NCBI GenBank assembly: GCA_035454605.1
Contig: DATIGQ010000015.1
Location: 1 to 39,877 of the forward strand
Direction of reading: 5' to 3'
Source: Terriglobales bacterium
GTDB lineage: Bacteria > Acidobacteriota > Terriglobia > Terriglobales > Acidobacteriaceae
Length of the DNA stretch: 39,877 nt
Below are positions 9,027 through 17,376 of this stretch, piece after piece (the stretch's first letter is position 1; each line of letters opens with the position of its first letter). A program made the position numbers and the translations under genes. A model generated the notes under the pieces. That model saw only the letters and a list, made by a program, of their open reading frames with translations. It had not been told where the DNA came from and did no database searches.

Positions 9027-9434
9027 TTACACGTCCACCACAACAGTTACCTCGAACCCGTCCTTGCTTTCAGTGATCCGCAACTCGTGGAAGGTCACCG
9101 CCTTGATGGGATTGACGTCGGACGCCTGTCGCGCTCGACCCTCCACGCGCGCCCGCAACCGGGTATCGAAAATCTCAATGACCTTAAAGCGATTGTATGC
9201 CTCGCACTCGGTCTCCTGCAGGTAGAGCAGTTCGTTCAACCAGTTGACCAGCAGCGTCTCCCGATCTACACCTTCTACCGAGACCTCGTGCGAAACGGTT
9301 GGCTCGAACTCCGGCGCTGCGCCCCGCGGCCAGCACACCACCCGGGCTGCGTTCACGAACAAATCCGCCAGTGTCCCGCCGCGTATGCGGAACGCCCAGT
9401 CCGCCGTGTGTTCGACTTCTTCGTAGGGCTGCAT
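9027..9434 (-). CDS. Archease, activator of RtcB
   Basis: 135 aa from the ATG at 9434. An in-frame TTG at 9449 would add five residues, but the sequence from the ATG (MQPYEEVEHTADWAF) matches the usual archease beginning. Archease is a small protein that promotes guanylylation and multiple turnover of RtcB; the Asp in HTAD and the acidic C-terminus (ending VVVDV) correspond to its metal-binding positions. The central LLVNWLNELLYL segment is typical. It is directly upstream of rtcB with a 37-base gap, which strongly supports the assignment. Confidence 0.9.
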   Translation of the reverse strand: MQPYEEVEHTADWAFRIRGGTLADLFVNAARVVCWPRGAAPEFEPTVSHEVSVEGVDRETLLVNWLNELLYLQETECEAYNRFKVIEIFDTRLRARVEGRARQASDVNPIKAVTFHELRITESKDGFEVTVVVDV

Positions 9435-9576
9435 GAAGCTCTCGTCCAAGCTTTGCCGGAGTAAAGGGAATACTGGGAAGTCCCTCGAAGGAACGACCTA
9501 TCCTAGCTCAGCCGTTTCAACGTTAGGTGGGCCAGATGCAGAAGGGGAAGCAGGTGTGGACGACGCCGGATCCTAC

Positions 9577-12500
9577 TTAATCCGCCGTTTCCGCCACCGC
9601 TCCTGCGTGCGCGTGCCGCACCGGCAACCATGCCCGCACGATCACGTACAGCACCGGGATGATAAACAGGTTGAGGAAGGTGGAAACGATCATCCCGCCG
9701 GCCACGGTGGTTCCCACCGAATGCCGTCCCGCCGAGCCCGCGCCCGAGGCGAACACCAGCGGCATCACTCCCATGATGGTGGCCACCGACGTCATCAGGA
9801 TGGGCCGCAGCCGCAGCCGTGCCGCTCCCGCCGCCGCTTCCATCAGCGGCACCCCGCGCGCCTGCAACTGCTCGGCAAACTCCACGATCAGGATGGCGTT
9901 CTTGCTCGCCAATCCGATCAGCATCACCAGTCCCACCTGGCAGTAGACGTCGTTCTGCAGCCCGCGCATCCACTGCGCTCCCAGCGCTCCCAGGATGGCC
10001 ATCGGCACCGAAAGCAGGATGATGAAGGGCAGCACGAAGCTCTCATATTGCGCGGATAACGTCAGGTAGACCACTAGCAGTCCCAGGGCGAACAACAGCA
10101 GCGACTGCCCTCCGGACTCGATCTCTTCCAGCGCCAGCCCCGTCCACTCGTAGGAATACCCCGAGGGCAGCGATTCGCGCGCCACTTCTTCCATGGCTGC
10201 GATCGCCTGCCCGGAACTGTATCCCGGCGCCGCGCTGCCGTTGATCTCCGCCGTGCGGAACAGGTTGTAGTGGCTCACGATGCTGGCCGTGGTGGTTTCT
10301 TTCACCGTCACCAGGCTGTCCAGCGGCACCATCTGGCCGGTCTCGGCGCGCACGTAGAACTGCCTGAGGTCGCGCGGCTGCGAGCGGAATTGCTTGTCCG
10401 CCTGCACGTACACCCGGTACGACCGGTTGTTGAAGTCGAAGTCGTTCACGTACTGGGAACCCATGTAGACCTGCAGCGCCGACGTGATCTCCGTGAACGG
10501 TACTCCCAGGCTCTTGGCCCTTTCCCGGTCAATCTCCACCAGGAATTGTGGATCGCGCGCGCTGAACGTGGTGAACAGGCCCTGCAGTTCGGGCCGCGTG
10601 CTGGCCTTGCGGATCAGTCCGCGCAGAGCGTTCTCCATCTCCTCCATGGTTCCCGCGCCGGTCTGCTGCAACTGAAACTGGAATCCGCCATACGCTCCCA
10701 GTCCCTCAATGGCCGGCGGGCCGAAAGGCACCACGCTCGCCTCTCGGATCCCGGCCAGCGGCCCGCGCACGGCATTCACCACCTCCCCCAGCGAATGGCC
10801 TTCTCCCTTCCGTTCCTCGATGTCCTTCATGTTCATGAAGATCATCGCCCGGTTCGGCGCCGCCCCGCTGAAGCTCCAGCCCGGCACCGAGAACACGCCG
10901 GTCACATCCGGATTCTGCAGCAGCACCTTGCTCGCCTGGTGCGAGACCGCGGTGGTGTACTCCAGCGACGCCCCTTCCGGGGCCTGCACCAGCACCATGA
11001 ACCAGCCCTGGTCCTCGTCGGGGACGAAGCTGGTCGGCACCGCCTGGTACACGCCGTAGGCCGCTGCCAGTCCGATCAGGAACACCACCACCACCAGCGC
11101 GCGCTTCCGCTCCAGCACCGGAATCAGGTTGCTGTAGGCCTCGGTGGCCCGCGCCAGTCCGCTGTTGAAAGCGTGCAGCAGCGGATTCCTGGAACCGTGG
11201 TAGCGCCGCAGAAGCAGCGCCGCCAGCGCCGGCGAAAGCGTGAGTGCATTGAACGCCGAGAGCGCGATGGAGAACGCGATGGTCAGCGCGAACTGCTGGT
11301 ACAGCCGCCCCGTCGTTCCTGGAAAGAATCCCACCGGCACGAACACCGCGACCAGCACCAGCGAGGTCGCGATCACCGCTCCGGTCACTTCGCCCATGGC
11401 CACTTGCGTGGCTCGCCGCGCATCGGCCATCCCTTCCTGGATGTGGCGCTCCACGTTCTCGATCACCACGATGGCGTCGTCTACCACCAGGCCCGTGGCC
11501 AGCGTGATGCCGAACAGGGTCAGCGTGTTGATGGAAAACCCGAACAGCTTGGCGAAGGCGAACGTGCCGATCAGCGATACCGGAATCGTCACTGCCGGAA
11601 TCAGCGTGCTCCGCCACGTCTGCAGGAAGAGGAAGATCACCAGAATGACGATGACCACCGCTTCCAGCAGAGTCTTCAGCACTTCGCGGATGGACTCGCC
11701 CACCGCCGCGGTAGTGTCAAAAGCCATCTGGTACTTCAGGCCCGGCGGAAACTGCTTCGCCAGCCGGTCCAGTTCCTCTCGCACTCCCGCCGCTACCTCC
11801 AGCGCGTTGGCGTTGGAGAGCTGCATCACGCCCAGGCCCAGGGCCTCATGTCCGTTGTAGAAAAGGTTGGAGCCGTAGTTCTCCGCTCCCAACTCGGCGC
11901 GTCCCACATCGCGCACCTGCACCAGCGACCCGTCTTCGCCCCGCTTCAGGACGATGTCCTCGAATTCCCTCGGCTCCGTCAGCCTTCCCACGGCACGTAC
12001 GCTGATCTGGAACTGCTGTCCCGGCACGGCCGGTGATTCTCCCACTTGCCCGGCCGCCACCTGCACGTTCTGTTCGCGCAGCGCCGCCACCACATCGCCC
12101 GCGGTGAGCTTGCGTTTAGCCAGTCGCAGCGGGTCCAGCCACAGGCGCATCGCGTACTTGCGCTCGCCGAAGATGATGACGTCGCCCACGCCCTTCACCC
12201 GCTTCAGCGGGTCGCGCACGTACACGTCCAGGTAGTTGCTGATGAACTGGCTGTCGTAGCGCCCGTCCTCGGAGTACACCCCTATGGCCAGCACGAACGA
12301 CCCGGAGTTCTTGTAGATGCCGAGGCCGGTGGTCTGCACCTCCCCGGGCAGGCGTCCCAGCACGGTCGAGGCGCGGTTCTGCACGTCCACGGCGGCGATG
12401 TCCAGGTTGCGGTCCAGCGCGAACGTCGCCGTTACCGAGCTCGAGCCGTCGTTGCCGCTGCTCGAGCTCATGTACCGCATGCCCTCGGCGCCGTTGATGG

Positions 12501-12705
12501 CCTGCTCCAGCAGCGTGGTCACGCTGCTCTCCACCGCCTGGGCGTTGGCCCCGGTGTAGTTCGCGAACACACTCACCTGCGGCGGCGCCAGCACCGGAAA
12601 CTGCGCCACCGGCAAGGTAGGGATGGCGGTCGCTCCCGCCAGGATGATCAGCAGCGAACAGACCGTCGCAAACACCGGCCGCCGTATGAAGAAATTAACG
12701 AACAT
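9577..12705 (-). CDS. RND (HAE1-family) multidrug efflux permease
   Basis: 1042 aa, the usual length of AcrB/MexB-type inner-membrane proton antiporters. It begins with FFIRRPVFATVCSLLIILAG, the canonical TM1. GLVVDDAIVVIENVERH carries the paired aspartates (D409 and D410) that relay protons, and IRRPVF, PVAQFPVLAPP and the paired large periplasmic loops are as in the HAE1 family. The gene ends in hydrophobic helices and a short tail. The adaptor gene lies 54 bases upstream on the same strand, so the two form an export operon. No outer-membrane factor of the TolC type is encoded here. It lies next to the monooxygenase operon and might export aromatic substrates or toxic intermediates, which is inference from position only. 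Confidence 0.93.
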   Translation of the reverse strand: MFVNFFIRRPVFATVCSLLIILAGATAIPTLPVAQFPVLAPPQVSVFANYTGANAQAVESSVTTLLEQAINGAEGMRYMSSSSGNDGSSSVTATFALDRNLDIAAVDVQNRASTVLGRLPGEVQTTGLGIYKNSGSFVLAIGVYSEDGRYDSQFISNYLDVYVRDPLKRVKGVGDVIIFGERKYAMRLWLDPLRLAKRKLTAGDVVAALREQNVQVAAGQVGESPAVPGQQFQISVRAVGRLTEPREFEDIVLKRGEDGSLVQVRDVGRAELGAENYGSNLFYNGHEALGLGVMQLSNANALEVAAGVREELDRLAKQFPPGLKYQMAFDTTAAVGESIREVLKTLLEAVVIVILVIFLFLQTWRSTLIPAVTIPVSLIGTFAFAKLFGFSINTLTLFGITLATGLVVDDAIVVIENVERHIQEGMADARRATQVAMGEVTGAVIATSLVLVAVFVPVGFFPGTTGRLYQQFALTIAFSIALSAFNALTLSPALAALLLRRYHGSRNPLLHAFNSGLARATEAYSNLIPVLERKRALVVVVFLIGLAAAYGVYQAVPTSFVPDEDQGWFMVLVQAPEGASLEYTTAVSHQASKVLLQNPDVTGVFSVPGWSFSGAAPNRAMIFMNMKDIEERKGEGHSLGEVVNAVRGPLAGIREASVVPFGPPAIEGLGAYGGFQFQLQQTGAGTMEEMENALRGLIRKASTRPELQGLFTTFSARDPQFLVEIDRERAKSLGVPFTEITSALQVYMGSQYVNDFDFNNRSYRVYVQADKQFRSQPRDLRQFYVRAETGQMVPLDSLVTVKETTTASIVSHYNLFRTAEINGSAAPGYSSGQAIAAMEEVARESLPSGYSYEWTGLALEEIESGGQSLLLFALGLLVVYLTLSAQYESFVLPFIILLSVPMAILGALGAQWMRGLQNDVYCQVGLVMLIGLASKNAILIVEFAEQLQARGVPLMEAAAGAARLRLRPILMTSVATIMGVMPLVFASGAGSAGRHSVGTTVAGGMIVSTFLNLFIIPVLYVIVRAWLPVRHAHAGAVAETAD

Positions 12706-12759
12706 GCCCTGCTTTCCCGCTCAGAATGAGGAAAAGGCGAGGACTACTCACGGGCCAAC

Positions 12760-13866
12760 CTACTCCGCCTTTACCGGCGTCCCGTCCGCCAGCATTTGCA
12801 CGCCGGTCACGATCACCTTCTCGCCCGGCTCGATCCCCTCCAGCACCACGTACCGGTTCCCCAGGATCTCTCCCAGTCGCATCGCTCTCTGCCGGGCTAC
12901 GGTCTGCTTGCCATCGCTCTCCACCACGAACGCGAAGGTCTGTCCGGCCACGCGCTGCACTGCCGTGATGGGCAGCAGCACCCGTTCGCCCTCACTCCAG
13001 ATCACCCGCGCTCGCACCACTTCATCGTTGCGGAAACGTCCCTGCGGATTGGGCACGCTGGCCTTGATCAGCAACAGTTGCGTGGCGTCGTCCACGCGCG
13101 GGGAAACGAACGTGGTCACGGTGCGTATCGCGGTCTGTTCCCCGGGCACCACGATCTCGACCGGCGTCCCTGTACGCACAGCGCCAGATTTTTCCGCCGG
13201 AACCGAGATATAGGCTTCGAGTTCGCCGCCTTCGTCGAGCGTGGTGAGTACGGTGTCGGTGTTCACGCGGTCGCCCACCCGCACCGGGATGTCGCCGATC
13301 GTTCCTGCCGACGGCGCCGTCACCGTGTAGTAGCGCAACTGCACCTTCTGTTCGCTCACCGACGCCTCGAGCGCGTCCACCTCCGCCTTGGAGGCGTCAT
13401 AGGCCGTCTGGGCCTGGTCCAGTTCTTGCTTGCTGATCACTCCGGCGGCGAACAATTGCTTGCGCCGCTCCAGTTCTTGCCGGTTGTACTCCAGGGCCGC
13501 CCGGCGCGCCCGCTGGTTAGCTTCCTGCGCGGTAACCGTAGCCTCTTGCTTCCGCGGATCGATCTCCAGCAACGGCGCCCCGGCCGCCACCCGGTTCCCC
13601 GAGCGCACGAAGATGCGGGTGACCTGTCCCTCCACCTCCGGCTGGATCACGGACGACCGCCGCGACTTCAGCGTGGCGATGTACTCGGTGAAATCCGGCG
13701 CTCGCTCCCGCGTCGCCGTCTCCACTTTCACCGCGATGGCCTGCGGATCTGTTTCCGCGCCTCCTTGCGCTTTCTTGCTGCATCCGGTTATGGCCACCGC
13801 TACCACAGTCAGGACACACCATGACACGGTTGTCACCACGACCCGCGGTTGAAAGGAAGAGAACAT
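12760..13866 (-). CDS. RND efflux periplasmic adaptor lipoprotein (membrane fusion protein)
   Basis: About 368 aa from ATG 13866. The open frame extends further upstream, but AAGGGCGG is well spaced before the two adjacent ATGs at 13869 and 13866, and the signal peptide then begins correctly. The N-terminal hydrophobic segment ends in the lipobox ITGC, so it is a lipoprotein. The order that follows is typical of AcrA/MexA: a lipoyl half (VEGQVTRIFVRSGNRV), a helical hairpin of about 70 residues rich in Q, R, E and A, the second lipoyl half (TVTAPSAGTIGDIPV) and beta-barrel and membrane-proximal domains. It links the permease to an outer-membrane channel. The 161 bases separating it from the SDR gene suggest its own promoter. 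Confidence 0.9.
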   Translation of the reverse strand: MFSSFQPRVVVTTVSWCVLTVVAVAITGCSKKAQGGAETDPQAIAVKVETATRERAPDFTEYIATLKSRRSSVIQPEVEGQVTRIFVRSGNRVAAGAPLLEIDPRKQEATVTAQEANQRARRAALEYNRQELERRKQLFAAGVISKQELDQAQTAYDASKAEVDALEASVSEQKVQLRYYTVTAPSAGTIGDIPVRVGDRVNTDTVLTTLDEGGELEAYISVPAEKSGAVRTGTPVEIVVPGEQTAIRTVTTFVSPRVDDATQLLLIKASVPNPQGRFRNDEVVRARVIWSEGERVLLPITAVQRVAGQTFAFVVESDGKQTVARQRAMRLGEILGNRYVVLEGIEPGEKVIVTGVQMLADGTPVKAE

Positions 13867-14027
13867 CATGGCCGCCCTTATATGATTGCACCACGAATCC
13901 ATATGGCGCGTCGAGGTGTTACCCACAGGATGTTTACCTGGACGGGATGGATTCCTTTATTTGCGGGATGTACCGGCTCCAGTGCCGCAACCGGGCCTTC
14001 TGCTAGTGGGAACATCGGACCCGGGCA

Positions 14028-14816
14028 CTACCGGATCAGCTCTGGAATCGCATTCACCTTGCCCTCGGGGCCCATGGCGATGTAGCCGCCGTCCACCGCC
14101 ACATCGGTTCCGGTAATGAAGGAAGCGCCGTCGGAGCAGAGAAAGAGCACGGCCTGCGCGACTTCCTCGGGGTTGCCCACCCGGCTCAGCGCGTGGAAGC
14201 GCCCGCCGACCTGGTCCGTGAGGGCGCGGTCGCCGTGGGTCCATTCGTTCATCAGCCGGCACCAGATCCATCCCGGGGAAACCGAGTTGACGCGGATCTT
14301 GTCGGCCGCCAGCTCGAGCGCCTGGGTCCGCGTCAGATGGATCATGGCCGCCTTGGTGACCGGATATACCGCGCGGCCGGGTTGCGCCACCTTGCCGCTG
14401 ACGCTGCCGAAGTTGATGATCACGCCCCCACCGCGCTTCACCATGTGCGGCCGGCAAGCCTGCGCCATGACGATGCCCCCCAGCACGTTCACGTTGAACG
14501 CGTCCAGCCACTTCTCGCGGTTGGTCGCAAACCCCTCATCGGTATAGACACAGGCAAGGTTGATGAGGAAGTCCACGCCGCCGAATGTCTTCACGGTGCG
14601 CTCCACGCAGGCTGCGACTTGCTGATCATCGCGCAGGTCGGTCTGGACAAACAAAACGTCCTTGCCCAGCTCGGAGGCGGCAGCCTGGCCGCCCTTGGCG
14701 TCCACGTCCGCCACCGTCACCTTCGCTCCCTCGCCCACGAATCCTCGCACCACGCCCTGTCCCAGCAGCGTGGCCCCACCGGTAACGATCGCAACCTTGC
14801 CCTTGAGTCCTTGCAT
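14028..14816 (-). CDS. SDR-family oxidoreductase with atypical cofactor motif
   Basis: 262 aa, a classical short-chain dehydrogenase/reductase. The catalytic Ser (in FGSVSG), Tyr and Lys (in YPVTK) are present, and D-V-D after the second strand suggests NAD(H). The glycine-rich motif reads TGGATLLGQG, so the middle Gly of T-G-x3-G-x-G is Leu, and the usual N-N-A-G reads N-L-A-C; both are uncommon. It is the last gene of a four-gene minus-strand operon, 29 bases after the StyA-like gene. That position suggests oxidation of an alcohol or dihydrodiol, or reduction of a ketone, produced by the monooxygenases. The exact substrate cannot be told. Confidence 0.85.
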   Translation of the reverse strand: MQGLKGKVAIVTGGATLLGQGVVRGFVGEGAKVTVADVDAKGGQAAASELGKDVLFVQTDLRDDQQVAACVERTVKTFGGVDFLINLACVYTDEGFATNREKWLDAFNVNVLGGIVMAQACRPHMVKRGGGVIINFGSVSGKVAQPGRAVYPVTKAAMIHLTRTQALELAADKIRVNSVSPGWIWCRLMNEWTHGDRALTDQVGGRFHALSRVGNPEEVAQAVLFLCSDGASFITGTDVAVDGGYIAMGPEGKVNAIPELIR

Positions 14817-14845
14817 CTCTCGTGTCTCCCTCTTCCCTCGCAGCT

Positions 14846-16282
14846 TCAGGCCTGACGGGCCGGCACTGTCGCCGGCGCCTCTTTCTCCCAGAACCGTCGG
14901 CCGGGCGGCAGTGGCTCGGTGCCGGGATGTCCGGAACGCAGTCCCAGGGCTTGGCGCACCTGAGCGCCGGCAATGTTAACCCTTCCGCGGATGGCCGACC
15001 ACATCCAGTGATGGCCGGTCAGCTTCTCGATCAGGGCGCGGACCTTGGCCATGTCGTGAAAGGCCTCTGTGATGTAGGCCGGGTCGTTAAAGTTCTCCAC
15101 GAAGGCATTGGCGATGGTCTGGCAGCCGCGGGCGTCATCCAGTTCACCGCTGGAGCCGTACTGCGCGATCAGCAGCTCCTTGCCGGGATCGGTCAGCGGT
15201 TCCAGCAGCGTGTTGTTGAACATTTCGATAAAGCGGTGCCGCGCCCAGAACTTTTCAAAGGTGCTCTCCATCCAGGGCACGTCGAAGGGTTGATCCTGGC
15301 GTTCCAGAATGCACTGCACCAGGTTGCGCGCCATCTTGTTGCCGTTGTTCGCCCCTTGCCCGCCAATGGGATCCAAGGAATGGGCGGTGTCGCCGACGGA
15401 AATCACCGGCCGGCCCGAGGGAAGAACGCCCACGACTTTCCGCACCTCGGGAACGAAACTGCCCACCAGCCAGGCGTTTTCGTCCGCCAGTTCGGCGTTC
15501 TTGATCCACTCCGCATCCCAGGGCACCATCTCCCGCGTCACCTTCTTGGCGATGTCCAGAGCGTCCTGTCCGCTCTTCGCGCCGCGGAACTGGTCCATGG
15601 GACTGCCTTCCTTGGCTTCGAACACGCAGCTCCAGGCTTGGCTGCCGCCCTTGTGATACCAGGGAACCCAGAAGCACTCGCCGTAACGTCCGAAGAAGTT
15701 GAACTTCACCGGCAGGAACGGGCAGTAGTCCATGTGCATGGCAACGTTCACGACGTTGATCATGGCAAGAAACCGCGGCGGCTTCTTATACGTGCTGCGG
15801 CCATCATCGCGTGGAAACAGCTTCACCACCGGGCCGCGGCCTGCCGCCACAATCGTCAGATCATGCGCCGCGGCGATTTCCTCCAGGCGCGGGATGGTGA
15901 CCTCCTCAGTGGTGATCTTCCCCCCGATCTTTTCCAGGTCCTGCATCCAGCGGGCGCTCTGCAGGCGCAGATCGATAGCCAGGAAGGGTCGTGATAGCCG
16001 CCCCATCAGGGTGAGCAGAACGTTGCCCAGCGCTCCCGGCACGAACGTGAGGTGCACGCCCTCGCCCTTGGGCGCCAGGTGGTCCCAATGATTCAGGCCC
16101 AGTTCGCGTTCCCAGTCCAGTGACATATCGAATCGCGCGGCCGTGCCCGTGGGCCGGCTGCGATTCAGAAAGTCTTCCGGCGTCTTGTCGGAAAAAAGCG
16201 TGACCTCATAGCCGTGGCGCCGCAGGTCATGCGCAATCAGCAGGCCTGCCTGTCCCGCTCCGACGATGGCCACTCTCCTCAT
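14846..16282 (-). CDS. StyA-like FAD-dependent monooxygenase (group E), divergent
   Basis: 478 aa, longer than the ~415 aa of styrene monooxygenase StyA. It has the N-terminal FAD fold GAGQAG at residues 8-13, a DLRLQSARWM segment matching the VDxRL block of StyA, and the late FAD contact GDTAHSLDPIGGQGANN. These place it with styrene/indole monooxygenases, which take reduced FAD from a separate reductase and epoxidise or hydroxylate an aromatic or heteroaromatic. It is clearly the most divergent of the three copies in this window: the middle region (YCPFLPVKFNFFGRYGECFW) differs from the other two. The start overlaps the stop of the LLM gene by four bases (ATGA). Reduced flavin may come from the reductase domain of the fused protein two genes upstream. 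The substrate is unknown. Confidence 0.82.
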   Translation of the reverse strand: MRRVAIVGAGQAGLLIAHDLRRHGYEVTLFSDKTPEDFLNRSRPTGTAARFDMSLDWERELGLNHWDHLAPKGEGVHLTFVPGALGNVLLTLMGRLSRPFLAIDLRLQSARWMQDLEKIGGKITTEEVTIPRLEEIAAAHDLTIVAAGRGPVVKLFPRDDGRSTYKKPPRFLAMINVVNVAMHMDYCPFLPVKFNFFGRYGECFWVPWYHKGGSQAWSCVFEAKEGSPMDQFRGAKSGQDALDIAKKVTREMVPWDAEWIKNAELADENAWLVGSFVPEVRKVVGVLPSGRPVISVGDTAHSLDPIGGQGANNGNKMARNLVQCILERQDQPFDVPWMESTFEKFWARHRFIEMFNNTLLEPLTDPGKELLIAQYGSSGELDDARGCQTIANAFVENFNDPAYITEAFHDMAKVRALIEKLTGHHWMWSAIRGRVNIAGAQVRQALGLRSGHPGTEPLPPGRRFWEKEAPATVPARQA

Positions 16283-17361
16283 CGGCCCTGCGGCTCACCT
16301 CCCATCAACTCGATCACATCGCCGATCACCTTCAGGTAGTCGGGAAATGAAAAGGGCGGCAGTTCCACGCCCTCCGGAAAGTGCCCCTGGAAAAGCGGGA
16401 AGTACACGTCCGGCGGAGAAGGATTCAGCACCACGGTCGTGGCGCCGGCGGCGCGATAGTCGGCAATACGCTTGCGCACCTGTTCCGCCGTGCCGGCGAG
16501 CGTGAACGCGGCCGCCATCTCGTCGCTCACCAGGCGCAGCGCCCCCTTCAAGTCTCCGCGCGCCACCAGATCCTGGATCTGGCGGACCTCGCTGCCAAAA
16601 CCGGCTTGCGCGAAGCTTTCAGCGTAGAAACGCGACGAGCCGCTGGCGGTGGCGAACATCAAGACCTGTCCTTTGATCTGCTCCAAGGCGCGGCCGTCCC
16701 GGCCGACGATGGCGGGAAGCCCGCAGGCAATGTCGAAACCGTCAAGCGACCGTCCAGCGCGCTCGGCGCCGGCGCTGATATTCGGCAGTACGACCTTGCC
16801 CAGGTACGGCAGCGAATAGAAGTAGCCCAGGATGCCATCCGCCACTTCGCCCGCCAGATGCGCCATCTTGGGTCCGATGGCCGCCAGGTAGATCGGAATC
16901 GGCGGGCTGGGAGGAGGCACCTGAAGCTGGAAATTCCTGACGCGAAACACCTCGCCTTCGTAGGTGACACATTCTCCCGCGAGGATGCGCCGCAGGATGG
17001 TCACATACTCGCGCATGGCCGTGAGCGTCTTGGCGTAGCGGGCGCCATGCCAGTCTTCGACATAAGAGCGGGCTTGCAATCCCAGTCCCAGGATCATGCG
17101 TCCCGGGCAAAGTTGACTCAAGCTCACGGCGCTTAGCGCCATGGCCACCGGAGACCGGCTCCATATGCCGACCACGCCGGTCGCCAGCCTCAGCCGTTCG
17201 GTCTCCAGCGCAGCCGCAGCCGCCGGTATGAAGGCGTCGCCGAAGGTGATTTCCGGGAACCATGCGGTCTGCCAGCCACACTCATCGGCGCGGCGGGCGA
17301 AACGGCGGACCTCCGCCAGCGGCAGGGCCTCCAGGAAGACTCCCAGTCTGTTCGATCCCAC
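16279..17361 (-). CDS. LLM-class flavin- or F420-dependent oxidoreductase
   Basis: 360 aa with the luciferase-like TIM barrel. ARRADECGWQTAWFPEITFGDAF near residue 23, LATGVVGIWSRSP near 60, and GRMILGLGLQ near 90 are typical, as is the PIPIYLAAIGPKM segment. It could be an FMN monooxygenase or an F420-dependent dehydrogenase/reductase; the sequence alone does not decide. The start is GTG at 17361, with GGGAG about 10 bases upstream, right after the fused monooxygenase stop (15-base gap). Its stop overlaps the next StyA-like start. This tight arrangement places it firmly in the monooxygenase operon. Confidence 0.85.
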   Translation of the reverse strand: MGSNRLGVFLEALPLAEVRRFARRADECGWQTAWFPEITFGDAFIPAAAAALETERLRLATGVVGIWSRSPVAMALSAVSLSQLCPGRMILGLGLQARSYVEDWHGARYAKTLTAMREYVTILRRILAGECVTYEGEVFRVRNFQLQVPPPSPPIPIYLAAIGPKMAHLAGEVADGILGYFYSLPYLGKVVLPNISAGAERAGRSLDGFDIACGLPAIVGRDGRALEQIKGQVLMFATASGSSRFYAESFAQAGFGSEVRQIQDLVARGDLKGALRLVSDEMAAAFTLAGTAEQVRKRIADYRAAGATTVVLNPSPPDVYFPLFQGHFPEGVELPPFSFPDYLKVIGDVIELMGGEPQGR

Positions 17362-17376
17362 GTGCAGTCGTCTCCC

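Noticed and set aside
2320-15000. CRISPR array or tandem repeats near the FG-GAP gene
   Set aside because: The repeated motifs are protein-level propeller repeats with variable DNA and no regular spacers.
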